A stretch of 64,000 bases of DNA from Nicotiana tabacum (GCF_000715075.1 NC_134082.1:63766466-63830465); one strand, 5' to 3'; numbered from the stretch's first letter, positions 35,151-46,098 are shown. Program-made: numbers and translations. The notes: generated by a model not told the origin, from the sequence alone.

Positions 35151-35160
35151 TCACCCAGTC

Positions 35161-35228
35161 TGAACTACGGAATGACTTGATCCTTTTCACCGAGGTACGT
35201 AGGCAACTTAGAGTTTCATTCTAAGTTC
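35161..35228 (+). other. Two-hairpin motif, copy D (Tat 3' UTR)
   Basis: Hairpin I: outer 35165-35169 (ctacg) pairs with 35198-35202 (cgtag); inner 35182-35184 pairs with 35193-35195. Hairpin II: 35205-35212 (aacttaga) pairs perfectly with 35220-35227 (tctaagtt), loop gtttcat. The sense-strand linker tgacttgatcc and ggtacgtaggca correspond to the Ogre copies. Confidence 0.65.
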
Positions 35229-35375
35229 AGTCGCATAAGTTCAAAAGATACATATTGCCCCAATTGTTGTCCGAGTGAATTATGGAGGAATGGAAAATCA
35301 AGCTGAAATGCCATCCTCTTGTTGAACTTTGATCTCATTTGATTTAAAAGAAGCAACCCTCCATAGTAAATTGAT

Positions 35376-35810
35376 ATCTTCAAGTCCGTTGGTATTCAAG
35401 TTGAAGTCCCCAAGTTTAAATCTTCAACTTTGTCGGTCTTCAAGTTGAAATCTTCAAATTCGCCGATCTTCGAGTTGAAATATTTAGGCCCTCCAAGTCT
35501 CAAAATTGAAGTCTTCAAGTCCGATCTTAAAGTTGAATTGTTTAAGCCCTCCGAATCTTCGAGTTAAAGTCTGCAAAGTCCGCCAAATCTTCAAAAAAAT
35601 TTGAGTGTTCAAGTCGATGTCGTCTTCAAGTTGAAGCTTTGTAACTTTCCAATCTTAAGGTGGACATATAAGTCCCTTCGCACCTTAAGTTGGCCTCTTC
35701 GTGGGTTTGTCCTTAAAAGGAACTATAACTTTCCAATCTTAAGGTGGACATATGAGTCCCTTTGCACCTTAAGTTGGCCTCGCCGATAGTTGAGCCATTT
35801 TGAGAGTAAT
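35376..35810 (+). repeat. Degenerate CTTCAAGTTGAAG repeats and an 84-bp duplication
   Basis: 35376-35630 is a loose array around cttcaagttgaagtcttcaag; 35643-35726 is repeated at 35727-35790 (aactttccaatcttaaggtgg). Confidence 0.7.
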
Positions 35811-36306
35811 CTCTCCAAGAATCGGGACACATTGAGAGTAATCTCTCCAAGAATCGGGCCATTTTGAGAGTCATCTCTCCAAGAATCGGGCCACATTGCG
35901 AGTAATCTCTCCAAGAATCGGACCACATTGAGAGTAATCTCTCCAAGAATCGGGCCATTTTGAGAGTCATCTCTCCAAGAATTGGGCCACGTTGAGAGTA
36001 ATCTCTCAATGAATTGGGCCATTTTGAGAGTAATCTCTCCAAGAATTGGGCCTCATTGGGAGTGATTTATCCAAGAATCAGGCCACATTGCGAGTAATCT
36101 CTCCAAGAATCGGGCCATATTGAGAGTAATCTCTCCAAGAATCGGGCCATTTTGAGAGTCATCTCTCCAAGAATTGGGCCACATTGAGAGTAATCTCTCC
36201 AAGAATCGGGCCATTTTGAGAGTAATCTCTCCAAGAATTGGGCCACATTGAGAGTAATCTCTCCAAGAATCGGGCCATTTTGAGAGTAATCTCTCCGGTA
36301 GTCGGG
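35790..36306 (+). repeat. 32-bp minisatellite with palindromic core, about 16 copies
   Basis: Unit gagagtaatctctccaagaa plus tcgggccattt. Starts fall at 35802, 35834 and 35866, i.e. period 32. Two variants (ccatttt and ccacatt) tend to alternate, suggesting 64-bp higher-order units. The core GAGAGTAATCTCTC is a dyad. Confidence 0.9.
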
Positions 36307-36960
36307 CTATGAAAGTAATCCCTCCGATATTTGGGCAAGGATGAGCCTCACACCCCAAGATTGTCTTCTTCATGCATGGATCATCTCGTTAAACAAGTAC
36401 ACATCCTTCTTGTTTGATCTACAAAAAAAAAAAGGAAAAAAACAATAAAGGAAGAAAAGTACAAGAAAAAAAGAAGAAATAACTTTCGTGTTAATGCTTC
36501 CAAGTCCACAAAAATAAACTCAAGTGGCTTGTAAATAGTGCGAATTGATGCTTGGTGAACATGTAAGTATGGGGTTCATATAGATTTTTAAGTTTGGTTA
36601 TCGCAAAGTAATAATCGATGTGGGACAGATTAATTTATGGTGAGGCGGCACCATTATCCTTCTCTGAGTGGAATTCAAAAGGGAGTTGGAAATCAAGGTT
36701 TACATGTCCGAATAGATCTTCTATTCTTTAGTTACATAAGAATTGCATGCATATGTGACTTCTGCCACGTGAGATTCTTATAAAAAGTCTATCATGCAAA
36801 TTAGAATGCATAAGCTTAATTCCAAATCAAGGAGTTAAAAATTTTGGTGCATAAGTATTTTGAGCCCATGTGTTTCGTATACTATGAAAATATGCAAATA
36901 AGCTACTTGAAGTAAGTTTCATGGAGTATTAGGAGTCTTCATTAATACTTCAACACTTGT

Positions 36961-37168
36961 CTTCTACGTTTGAGGTATTTACTCAACAAGTCTCGAAGTA
37001 GAGGGCATTTGTAGGCATGTAAATTTTATTAAAATTAAATTTATGAAATAATTTGGACTATATTTTAAATTCAAAATATATTAGTTCAAATAAATATATG
37101 GTCTAATATAATTGAATTACTTTCAAGTTCGAGATATTTACTCGACAAGTCTTGAAGTAGGGGGCATT
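36961..37168 (+). repeat. Duplicated polypurine-tract/LTR-start junction
   Basis: The block aagtagagggcattTGTAGGC at ~36996-37016 recurs as aagtagggggcattTGTAGGC at ~37155-37175, offset 159 bp. The first copy holds about 110 bp of LTR start and then returns to PPT-upstream sequence. The second PPT (37155-37168) borders the real 3' LTR. Confidence 0.85.
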
Positions 37169-38024
37169 TGTAGGCATGTAAATTTTATTAAAATTAAATT
37201 CATGAAATAATTTGGACTATATTTTAAATTCAAAATATATTAGTTCAAATAAATAAATGGGCTAATATAATTGAATTAATTATATAAATCCAATATATAT
37301 GGATTAAATAAATAAGTCTTAACTCATTGGGCTAGCCCATTTAATTGAGCTAAAGTGATGAGCCCACTTAATTAAGCCCAAGATGTTGTCTTCCTAGAGG
37401 CCCAATTTGGTGCCACATGTCAAATGACGTGGCGCTCCAAATCAAACGAAAGAGCCAATAGGATCGTGACATGTGTCAAAGTGGCAAGGCATGCCCAGTC
37501 ACACTAAAATGCCAATGAAATCGCGCCACATGTGCAAGTGACATGTTCTGGCCAATCAAATGCGGTCATGTCACACTTCAATTTGATTGGCCGGAAAGAG
37601 TTTGTTCTTATCACAACTCTTCCCTTCCACAACTATAAATAGGGGTCTTCATAACTCAGAAAAGAGACCAGAAGTGATAACAAGAAGCAAGAAAGAGCTC
37701 GTGGATCAAACGCTGCAAATTCCTCCACAAGTTTCGGGCTTCAAGTTCAAGTTCAAGAAATCAAGTGCAAGTTCAAGAAGGAAGAACAAATCAAGGTCAA
37801 GTTCAAGCAATCAAGCTCAAGCTCAAGAACAAGATCATCGTTCGAGGCAACAAATAGATATTCAAGATCAAGCTCAAAGGCCTTTGAATTTATTTACTAT
37901 TGAAAAGTAGAATCAGAAGATTCGTAGAGATTGTACACTCATATTATTTGAAATCAAATACTATAATTGTTACAATATTTTTCGGTCTTGATTTTATTTT
38001 TTCGAACAAAATTTATTGTCTACA
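37169..38024 (+). repeat. 3' LTR of the Tat element (856 bp)
   Basis: TGTAGGCATG...TTGTCTACA, nearly identical to 26861-27715, with the same TATA box at 37634-37641. Confidence 0.9.
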
Positions 38025-38098
38025 AATACGCAAATATCAAAGAAGGACTAGTTTGACTCTCGAAATCTGAAAAGTATCATATTTTAGGACAGAGAAAG

Positions 38099-40326
38099 TA
38101 CCACTTACTCTTTGGAAAAAAGAATAGCGCTAATATTTAATGCATTTCTTTTCCCTGCGAATTGTTCGTTGATCTTCCTTTTCATTAAGTTGAGGAATGT
38201 TAAATCCCAGGAGTTGACAATATGTATTTAGGTAGTTAGAATAAGTTTTCTAAAAATTGCAAGGGTATCCTATTTGGTCGTCTCTAACTTGTATCTACTT
38301 TTTAATTTTTTTTATTTGTATTCACTATTTAAATAACTCCACGTCTTTTTCTCCTTCTCCTTTTTCTTCTTCTTCTCCTTCTTCTTCTTCTTCTTCTTCT
38401 TCTTCTTCGGGTAATAGTAATTTTATATTGTGTTTTTTAACATATTTTAAGGTAGTTTATGATGTTTTACGGCGGTGAGCTGTTGTGGTGCTTTTTTTTT
38501 TTGTATTGCTTAGAGTTACTTCTTTTTCTTAATTGCAAAATGGATTCGTTAGATTTATTATTGTTTTGACAAATTGATGATTGGGTTTGTTCTTGATGAT
38601 ATTTGGTAGTTATGTTTCAAATTTGAGCTCATTTGGAGTAGATTAGGTATTAAATCGTATATTAGATTGTTAAAATTCGAATAACAAATTTTTGTTTCTG
38701 GGAAATTTGCACTTCATACCTATTTGGGCTTAAGTGCATGAAAATGTTGGTTGAACTTTAGATATTTTGGCCCTAAGTGCATCTGAGACTTATTGGCCTG
38801 GAGTGTAGCAAAACGTTTGACACTTCAGAGCTTTTGGCCTTAAGTACACCTGAAATACAATTTTTCACTTCAAACTTATTGGCCCTAAACGCATGAAACC
38901 ATTGGTTGCACTTCAGACCTATTTGGCCTTAAGTGCATCTGAAGTGTAATTTTTTCATTTCAGACTAATTTTTTTTAATTTCAGACCAGATAAGTCTGTA
39001 GTTGATCGTAAAACGGGTAGACATACAAATTTTTTTGCAAAGTGAATATAGGTTCAATGATGACCCCAAAATCGCGTATAAATGCAAAGCCCCTCAGATT
39101 TTGTTAAAAGGATTGAGTCATAACCATCTAATGTTTGTTTGGAGTAAGATCATGGGCCATTTTGGGTTAACAGTGGGTCAAATTTAACCCTTTTCATCTT
39201 AAAATCATTTTCATTTATTTTTTATTTATATTATTTACTTAATTATCAAATTAAGATAATAAATGTTTTTTCTTAAATATCATAATTATATCAAATAAAT
39301 CAAACAAAAAAAAACCCTCTATGTATGAATTAGTTTCTTCTTACGGGTCAACTTGGATATGCAGCCCAAATTGGCCCAAAACTCTTAACTAAGTTAATTT
39401 GGGAGAAATGACCAAATAGCCACTTTTTGTTGCTAATTAATATTTAACCATGGTTTCAAAACTACTCAATATTTAGTTGCACTTAAATGCAAAAATAAAA
39501 TGTGGACAAAATTACTTCGTGTTTAACAATACGTATTAGAAATTTTAGTTCTCCATGAAAAAATGGCTGATTTCAGACATCAACTAAATAAAGTGGCTCT
39601 AAAGCTGGTCATCCCATCCAATTTTTGCGCTAACTTGAGTTAAGCTCAAAATCACCCACCAGTAAATATATATAACCAACGCAACTCATCCCCCCTCAAA
39701 TCATTTTTCTCAATAATATGGGGTAATTGACAAGAATAGCCTCGCAAGGGGCTGGTATTAGTTCAATGTCCCCAAAATTAGTAGTAATTAAAAAATAACT
39801 TTAGGAGCTGCACACAACTCTTCAGGGCTTTCTTTACTAGATTAAATTATTCATTGAAGTCTTCCTGATTATAGTATTTTTTTCTCTTTAGGATTTCTCT
39901 ACCGAATTGTTAAAGTTGATGCAATTGTTACGTACTCTACTTATCTGTTAAGTTGTTCACCGAAATTTGTTCGATTGTCATACTTTTGCTCTTCGGGGAT
40001 GTTTTTATCGAGGTAGTAGAGTTGATGCTATAGTACTTTTTTTGTGTTGTTTCAACAAAGTGTTCTAAGAATTTGCAACTTTAATTTCAATCAAACCACC
40101 CCAAAGTTGTTCCAAATGATCTCAAATTTCAAACAAAGCATCCATACCAACACAAATAATCACCAATTTAGTCAAATAATATCAAATCAAAAAGACTCAT
40201 TTTGTCTTCTTTAATACTTTATAAGGTACAACAATAGAGTTTTGAGATTTTTACCATAAATCACTAAAATTTATGTATGAACTTAAGTTTATTCAACCAA
40301 TTTTAATAATAATCGATTATTAACTA
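38099..40326. other. Unassigned AT-rich sequence with a TTC microsatellite and a degenerate repeat
   Basis: (TTC)n at 38364-38408. 38708-38985 is a degenerate array around cacttcagacctatttggcc and ttaagtgcatctgaa. The rest has no recognisable gene or element. Confidence 0.5.
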
Positions 40327-40575
40327 CTCCCTCCGTTCCAGTTTATGTGAACCTATTTTCTTTTTGGTCCGTTTAAAAAAATTATGACCCTTTCTAAATT
40401 TGGAAACAATTTAGCTTAAACTTACAATTCTATCCTTAATGAGAAGCTTTTATAACCACACAAATACTCTAGGCCCCTTTTTAACTTGTTTAGGACCACA
40501 AATTCTTAAAGTATTTACTTTTTCTTAAACTTCGTACTCAGTCAAACAGGTTCACATAAATTGGAACAGAGGAAG
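40327..40575. mobile_element. Stowaway MITE (249 bp)
   Basis: Starts CTCCCTCCGTTCCAGTTTATG and ends in its imperfect reverse complement (aaattggaacagaggaag). TA duplicates flank it at 40325-40326 and 40576-40577. Non-autonomous; it would be moved by a mariner-like transposase. Confidence 0.9.
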
Positions 40576-40577
40576 TA

Positions 40578-40944
40578 ATATTTTTCACTACCAAACAAGA
40601 ATTTCAAACTCTAAAAATTAAAGAACTATGATATTCAAGTAAAAAACGAGAATATTTTGCTCAGACAGCTTGTTAAAACGAGAATATTTTGTTAGAAATT
40701 ACCGTCTCTTCTAAAGACTTCTAGTGTGGCCACATATAAGGTAATAAATTATTTATCTTGTCTCCCAAAGAAAATAATATATCAAATAATATTCTGTAGT
40801 TATGTATATATGGTAGTTTTTTTATGGAAAGAAATTACCATATATTACGAGTCCCTAGGGTAATTATAATTTATGGAAAAGTCCCTAGGGCTAAAGTATT
40901 TGCCTAAGAGTCGCTAACCTACCTATAAATATACATGTGACTCC
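40578..40944. other. Unassigned flank of the Tekay insertion
   Basis: AT-rich, with gtccctaggg repeated at about 40852 and 40880. Nothing else recognised. Confidence 0.4.
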
Positions 40945-40949
40945 ATCAG

Positions 40950-43769
40950 TGTGATGACCTTGTTTTAGAACTAAATTCTGTGTTCCGAAGCTTTAATACC
41001 TCCCTTTTGCTCCACCTCGATTTGCGTGCGCAATCCGAGCGTGTATCCGGAAAGTTATTGTGTGAAAATATGTGAAAAATGATGAATTTTGCTTATAAAA
41101 TGAATTTAGGTTGACTTCGGTCAATATTTTGGGTAAACGGACCCGGACCCGCGATTTGACGATCCCAAAGGGTCTATAGGAAAATATGGGACTTAGGCGT
41201 ATGCCCGGAATCGAATTCCGAGGTCCCAAGCCCGAGAAATGAATATTTAAATAAAATTATTTTCTGGAATATATACGAGTTTTTGGAAATGAAATATGTT
41301 TGAATTTGATGGTAACGAGCCCGTATTTTTGTTCCGAAGCCCGGTACAGGTCTTATATGTGATTTAAGTCGAGCCTGTAAAATTTGGTAAGAAAAGGATG
41401 TCATATGACGTGATTCGGAACCTTAGTTGTGAAATTTGAAACTTTGAAAGTTCTTGAGATTTTCCTTTATTTTGATGCTAAATTCATAGTTGTTGATGTT
41501 ATTTTGATGATTTGATTGCACAAGCAAGTCCGTATGATGTTTTTAGGTTGGTGTGCATGTTTGGTTTGGAGCCCCGAGGGTTCGGGTGGGTTTTGGATAG
41601 GCCGCAGAATGAAATTGAACTTAGGAAATTGCTGGTGAGTTGCAGGCTTGCAGGCTTCGCAATTGCGAAGCCTGGCTCGCAAATGCGAACAATGTGTCGC
41701 AAATGCGAATTATGGCCTGGGCTGCCTTGGTCGCAAATGCGATGTATTTATCGCAAATGCGACAGCAGCATCGCATATGCGAAGAGGACCAGAATCCTCA
41801 GGGTTCGCAAATGCGAGGTTAGTAGGTTTTGAAGGGGTTCGCAATTGCGGACCCTGGTCACAATTGCGACATCTACGACCTGCAAATTCATAACTTAGCC
41901 GAAAATCTTTCATTTTTCAAACTCTTTCAAAAACATAAACTCTCTTGGGCGATTTTTCAAAGAAACGTTCTTCTCTAAATCGATTGTAAGTCATTTCGAA
42001 CTCGTTTTCTTCAATCTTCAACATCTTTTCACATGATTTCAACTCAAAATCAAGGGTTTCATGGGGAAAATTTGGTGTTTTGGGTAAAACTTAGGTTTTT
42101 CAAATTTTGGGGATTTGGACCTCGATTTGAGGTCTGATTTCAAAACAAATTATATATTTGGGTTCTTGGGTGAATGGGTAATCGGGTTTTGGTTCGAACC
42201 TTGGGTTTTGACCATACGGGCCCGGGGTCGATTTTTGACTTTTTGGGAAAAAACTTTAGAAAATCTATTTTCATGCATTGGAATTGATTCATGTAGCATT
42301 TATTGATATAGTTAAGTAACTTGTGGCTAGATACGAGCGAATTGGTGGTGGAACCAAAAGGTAAAGTGATAGTTGAGGCTTGAATTGTGTTCGTGGCATC
42401 GAGGTAAGTGTTTGGTCTAACCTTAGCTTGAGGGATTAAGAGTTATGTCTTATGTGCTATGTGTTAATTATTGAGTATGACGTATAGGCATGGTGACAAG
42501 TATCTATACGTTGGTGTCAAGCATGCCCATGAGTCTTATATTGTGATTAATGTGATTCCGATTTGTATTGTTCATGCCTTATGTGATGATTTCTATTGTT
42601 GAACAAGGCTTGTGAATGTAATATTGGTAATTGAACATTGAAGAGCATTGACTCAAGTTGTAAGATGATTTGTGGAAGTATTATTGGAAATTGAACATTA
42701 TAGAGCATTGGCTTAGATTGTGAATTGAGTTGTGAAGTAAACGTGAAAAGAGAAGAGGATTATGATATTGTCTCCCTTGCCGGGATATTGTTGTTTTTAA
42801 TGTTATCTCCTTGTCGGGATGTTATTGCTTTTGATATTGTTTCCCTTGCCGGGATATGATTGTTCTACTATTGTTCCCTTGACGGGATTTTATCAAGATT
42901 TTGTTGATTCCCTTGCCCTTATTGCTTTGTGATTGTTGTTTGGGTAAGAGAGAGTGTTAAAGTACGAAGGGTGATGCCGTGCATAATATTTGTGAGAGAG
43001 TGTTAATGCACGAAGGGTGATGTCGTGCCGCACGATGTACCATTTCGTGCCTTTATATGAGTGATAATGCATGAAGGATCATTCCGTGCCAAGATTATGT
43101 GAGGTAAAAGCACAAAGGGTGATGACATGCTTATTATATTGATTCTTATGGTGAGGACGAGAGTAAAAGCACGAAGGGTGATGCCGTGCACTTGTCATTG
43201 ATTTTCCTGATTCCTGCAGATAATTGAGTTATGAGTTATGATGTCCTAGCCTCGTCACTACTTCGCCAAGGTTAGGCTAGGCACTTACCATCACATAGGG
43301 TCGGTTGTGCTGATACTACACTCTGCACTGTGTGCAGATCCTAGTGCTGCAGCCTTTGGACAACTGTGAGGTTGTTGCCTTCAGTCCAACATGCAGCCCG
43401 AGGTAGTACTACTAGCGTCCGCAGGCCCTGGCATCTCCTTCTATCTTTTCATTCTGTTTCTTTCATGTATTTCCAGAAACAACGTTGTATTAATCTTTCA
43501 GACCTTTTTTTTGCAGTATTCCTAGACATTCTGTGAAATTGTGACACCAGTTCTGGGTAGTCTATGTTTAAGGAATTGTATTGGTAATATTTAAATGGTT
43601 ATACTTTGTTCTTCCGCTTATTAAATTCCGCTGTTTATATAAGGTTAGTTCTTCATTGCTAAAGGATTAAAATAAGAAAAAGTTAAATAATTCAAATGGT
43701 TGGCTTGCCTAGCTTTCACTAGTAGGCGCCATCACGACTCCCGAAAGTGGGAAAATCCAGGTCGTGACA
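40950..43769 (+). repeat. 5' LTR of the Tekay element (2820 bp)
   Basis: Begins TGTGATGACC with 14 bases missing next to the start relative to the 3' LTR, and lacks about 430 bp near 43226 that the 3' LTR has. It contains a CpG palindrome array (41651-41870), a GGTAAGTG site (42403-42410) and GCACG...CGTGC repeats (42960-43190). Confidence 0.9.
41651..41870. promoter_or_regulatory. Array of TCGCAAATGCGA-type palindromes in the Tekay 5' LTR
   Basis: A perfect 24-bp palindrome at 41651-41674 (core CTTCGCAATTGCGAAG), then TCGCAAATGCGA at 41677, 41697, 41731, 41751 and 41805, the perfect TCGCATATGCGA at 41771, CGCAATTGCG at 41840 and a degenerate copy near 41860. The position suggests the distal promoter. 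The corresponding 3' LTR array is at about 48855-49070. Confidence 0.6.
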
Positions 43770-43772
43770 AGT

Positions 43773-43790
43773 TGGTATAAGAGCTCTGAG
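43773..43790 (+). other. Primer-binding site of the Tekay element
   Basis: TGGTATAAGAGCTCTGAG three bases after the LTR. It resembles the TGGTATCAGAGC form complementary to the initiator methionine tRNA, with one C-to-A change. Confidence 0.75.
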
Positions 43791-43974
43791 TTACTTAGGT
43801 CTTACAATTCACGGACAAGCTTAGTAGAGTCTGAGGGATCAGTATGGAGACGTCTGTATTTATCCCCCAGAGGCTATATATTTAGGAAAAATTTCACTTC
43901 TATTCTTCTCTGTCGTGCGATTTTATTCTCATAATGATAAACTGAAACCTCTACTCTTGTCCTTTTGCGAATGG

Positions 43975-44700
43975 CAATGTCACGTACCGCTTCTTCAGTC
44001 GAGCAGCAGCACAGACCGGTGATAGATTAGCTACATCTTCGGAGGCTTTATAGAGGTTGGATATGTTTCATCAAGCTCTTCACTACCACTTACAACGGTG
44101 AATCTTCTGAGGATCCCCAAGATTATTAAGACGGTTGTCATGAGGTTCTCAAGAACATGGGGATAGTGGAGACCAATGGGGTGGACTTTGCAACTTTTCG
44201 CTTATTTGGATCCGCCAAGACTTGGTGGAGAGATTATTGTTTAGATAAACCAGTTAGGTCACTAGCTTTGACTTGGGATCAGTTTTCTCAGCTATTTCTG
44301 GAGAAGTTTCTTCCTGTCACTTAGAGGGAGATCTATTGGAGGAAATTTGAGCGTCTCTAGCAGGGTTCTATGACTGTTACTCAGTACGAGACCAGGTTTA
44401 TTGATTTGGCCCGTCATGCTCTTATTATACTTCCTAATGAGAGAGATAGAAAGTGATGAGGTTCATTGAAGGACTCGTTCAGCCCGCTCAGCCAGCTAGA
44501 GGTAGAGGTAGAGGTGCTAGAGGTGGAGGTAGAGGTATTAAAGGTAGAGGTCAAGTTGCCAGAGGTGGAGGTCAGCAAGTAGCAGGCCATCCCAGAGATG
44601 TAGTTCAGAGTGGTGGGGCCCAACCCCGATGTTATGCTCTTCTAGCCAGGCTCGAGGCTGAGGCTTTCGGTGTAGTTATCATCGGGTACTGTTCTGGTTT
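43975..44700 (+). pseudogene. gag: Tekay gag remnant with internal deletion
   Basis: Fragments of the capsid region are readable (FRLFGSAKTWWRDY, FLEKFLPVT, TVTQYETRFIDLARHA) with several stops. At about 44455 the capsid helix RFIEGL runs straight into a Gly/Arg-rich tail (QPARGRGRGARGGGRG), so the part between, including the zinc knuckle normally present, seems deleted. Not functional. Confidence 0.75.
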
Positions 44701-45030
44701 GTAGTAGAGATGCTTCTGTTCTATTTGATCCAAGATCTACGTACTCCTATATGTCATCTTATTTTGCATCGTATCTGGTCATGCCTAGTGATTCTTTGAG
44801 TGCTCCTGCATATGTGTCTACACCAGTGGGTGATTAAATTATGGCAGGTCGTGTCCATCGTTCATGTATAGTTGTGATTGGGGGTCTTGAGACTCGTGTA
44901 GATTTGTTACTTTTGGATATGGTTGATTTTGATTTCATCTTGGGGATGAACTGATTATCACCTTACCACACTATCTTGGACTGTCATGCTAAGACAGAGA
45001 CCTTAGCCTTTCTGGGTTTGCCTCATTAGG
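44701..45030 (+). pseudogene. pro: Tekay protease remnant
   Basis: Readable blocks: VLFDPRSTYSYMSS (usual form in this clade has a glycine where arginine stands, next to the catalytic aspartate), HRSCIVVIGGLETRVDLLLLDMVDFDFILGMN. Stops interrupt it (for example TAA at about 44835 and TGA near 44950). Confidence 0.75.
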
Positions 45031-46098
45031 GTGGAGAGGGACTCTTGGTCATTCTACCATAGTGTCATCTCATATATGAAGGCTCGGTGTATGGTCGAGA
45101 AGGGGTGTTTGGCCTATTTGGCATATGTTCGTGATTCTAGTGCTGAGGTTCCTTCTATGGATTTTATGCCTATTGTTCGTGAGTTTCCTGAGGTATTTCT
45201 TTCAGGCCTGCCGGGTATGCCACTCGACAGGGATATTTACTTCTGCATTGATTTGACTCCGGGCACTCAGCCCATTTCTATTCCGCCGTATCGTATGGCC
45301 CCGCCTGAGTTGAAAGAATTGAAAGAGTAGTTGCAAGACTTGCTTGATAAAGGCTTCATTAGGCCTAGTGTCTCACCTTGGGGTGCGCCGGTAATGTTTG
45401 TTAAGAAGAAGGATGGATCGATGAGGTTGTGTATAGATTACTGGCAGTTGAACAAGGTTACAATTAAGAATAAGTATCCATTGCCGAGAATTGATGACTT
45501 GTTTGATCAGCTTCAGGGTGCCAAGGTATTTTCAAAGATTGACCTAAGATCGGGCTACCATCAGCTGAGGATTAGGGCATCTGATGTTTCTAAGATAGCT
45601 TTCCGCACTCGGTACCGACATTATGAATTCTTAGTGATGTCATTCGGGTTGAAAAATGCCCCAGCAGCTTTTATGGATTTGATGAACCGAGTGTTCAAGC
45701 CTTACTTGGATTTGTTCATGATAGCCTTCATTGATGATATTTTGATTTATTCCCGCAGCTGGGAGGAGCATGAGCGGCATCTGAAAGTGGTTCTTCAGAC
45801 TTTGAGAGATAGTCAGTTGTATGCTAAGTTTTCGAAGTGTGAGTTCTGGTTGAGTTTTGTTGCATTCTTGGGTCATGTTATATCAACAAAGGGTATTCAG
45901 GTAGATCCGAAGAAGATAGAGGCAGTCAAGAACTGGCCTAGACCCGCATCAACTATAGAGATCCGGAGTTTCTTGGGTTTGGCCTGCTATTATCATAGGT
46001 TTGTGGAGGGGTTTTCATCTATTGCAACCCTGATGACCAGGTTGAACCAGAAGGGGGCCCAGTTCAGGTGGTCGGATGAGTGTGAGGCGAGCTTTTAG
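45031..46098 (+). pseudogene. pol: Tekay reverse transcriptase
   Basis: Two open segments in one frame, 45031-45330 and 45331-46098, divided by a TAG at 45328-45330. Motifs: [83 protein letters not shown] and the catalytic FIDD ([12 protein letters not shown]). The thumb and connection follow ([40 protein letters not shown]). The frame ends at a TAG at 46096. All catalytic aspartates are visible, so the lesions are truncating rather than active-site changes. Confidence 0.85.

Larger units (their letters stand above)
26861..38024 (+). mobile_element. Tat-lineage Ty3/gypsy retrotransposon, complete but degenerate (11.2 kb)
   Basis: LTR, PBS, gag, pro, RT, RNase H, second RNase H, integrase, a long repeat-rich 3' UTR, PPT, LTR, all on the plus strand. 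The second RNase H (YFDSAAHRGG) and absence of a chromodomain place it in the Tat clade; the small LTR and lack of an ORF1 separate it from the Ogre at 1-15486. The flanking pentamers GATAT and AATAC differ at two transition positions, so the target duplication is only tentative. At least six in-frame stops and three frameshifts. Confidence 0.9.
26679..38098. mobile_element. Stowaway MITE split by a Tat retrotransposon
   Basis: Left part 26679-26860 begins CTCCCTCCGTTCTAGAAGG after a TA. Right part 38025-38098 ends in the degenerate reverse complement, followed by TA. The inner terminal sequences (ggatttcgaaagtcaaa and tttgactctcgaaatc) pair. Without the insert the MITE is 256 bp, close to the 249-bp copy at 40327-40575. 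CTCCCTCC termini and TA duplication define Stowaway MITEs. Confidence 0.8.

Noticed and set aside
34830..36306. Regularly spaced repeats that might suggest a CRISPR array
   Set aside because: Units are contiguous tandem repeats without unique spacers, in a plant retrotransposon 3' UTR.
35713..36373. Minus-strand frames with a 32-residue repeat protein
   Set aside because: They are translations of the 32-bp minisatellite; 3 x 32 bp gives the apparent repeat. No start context or homologue.
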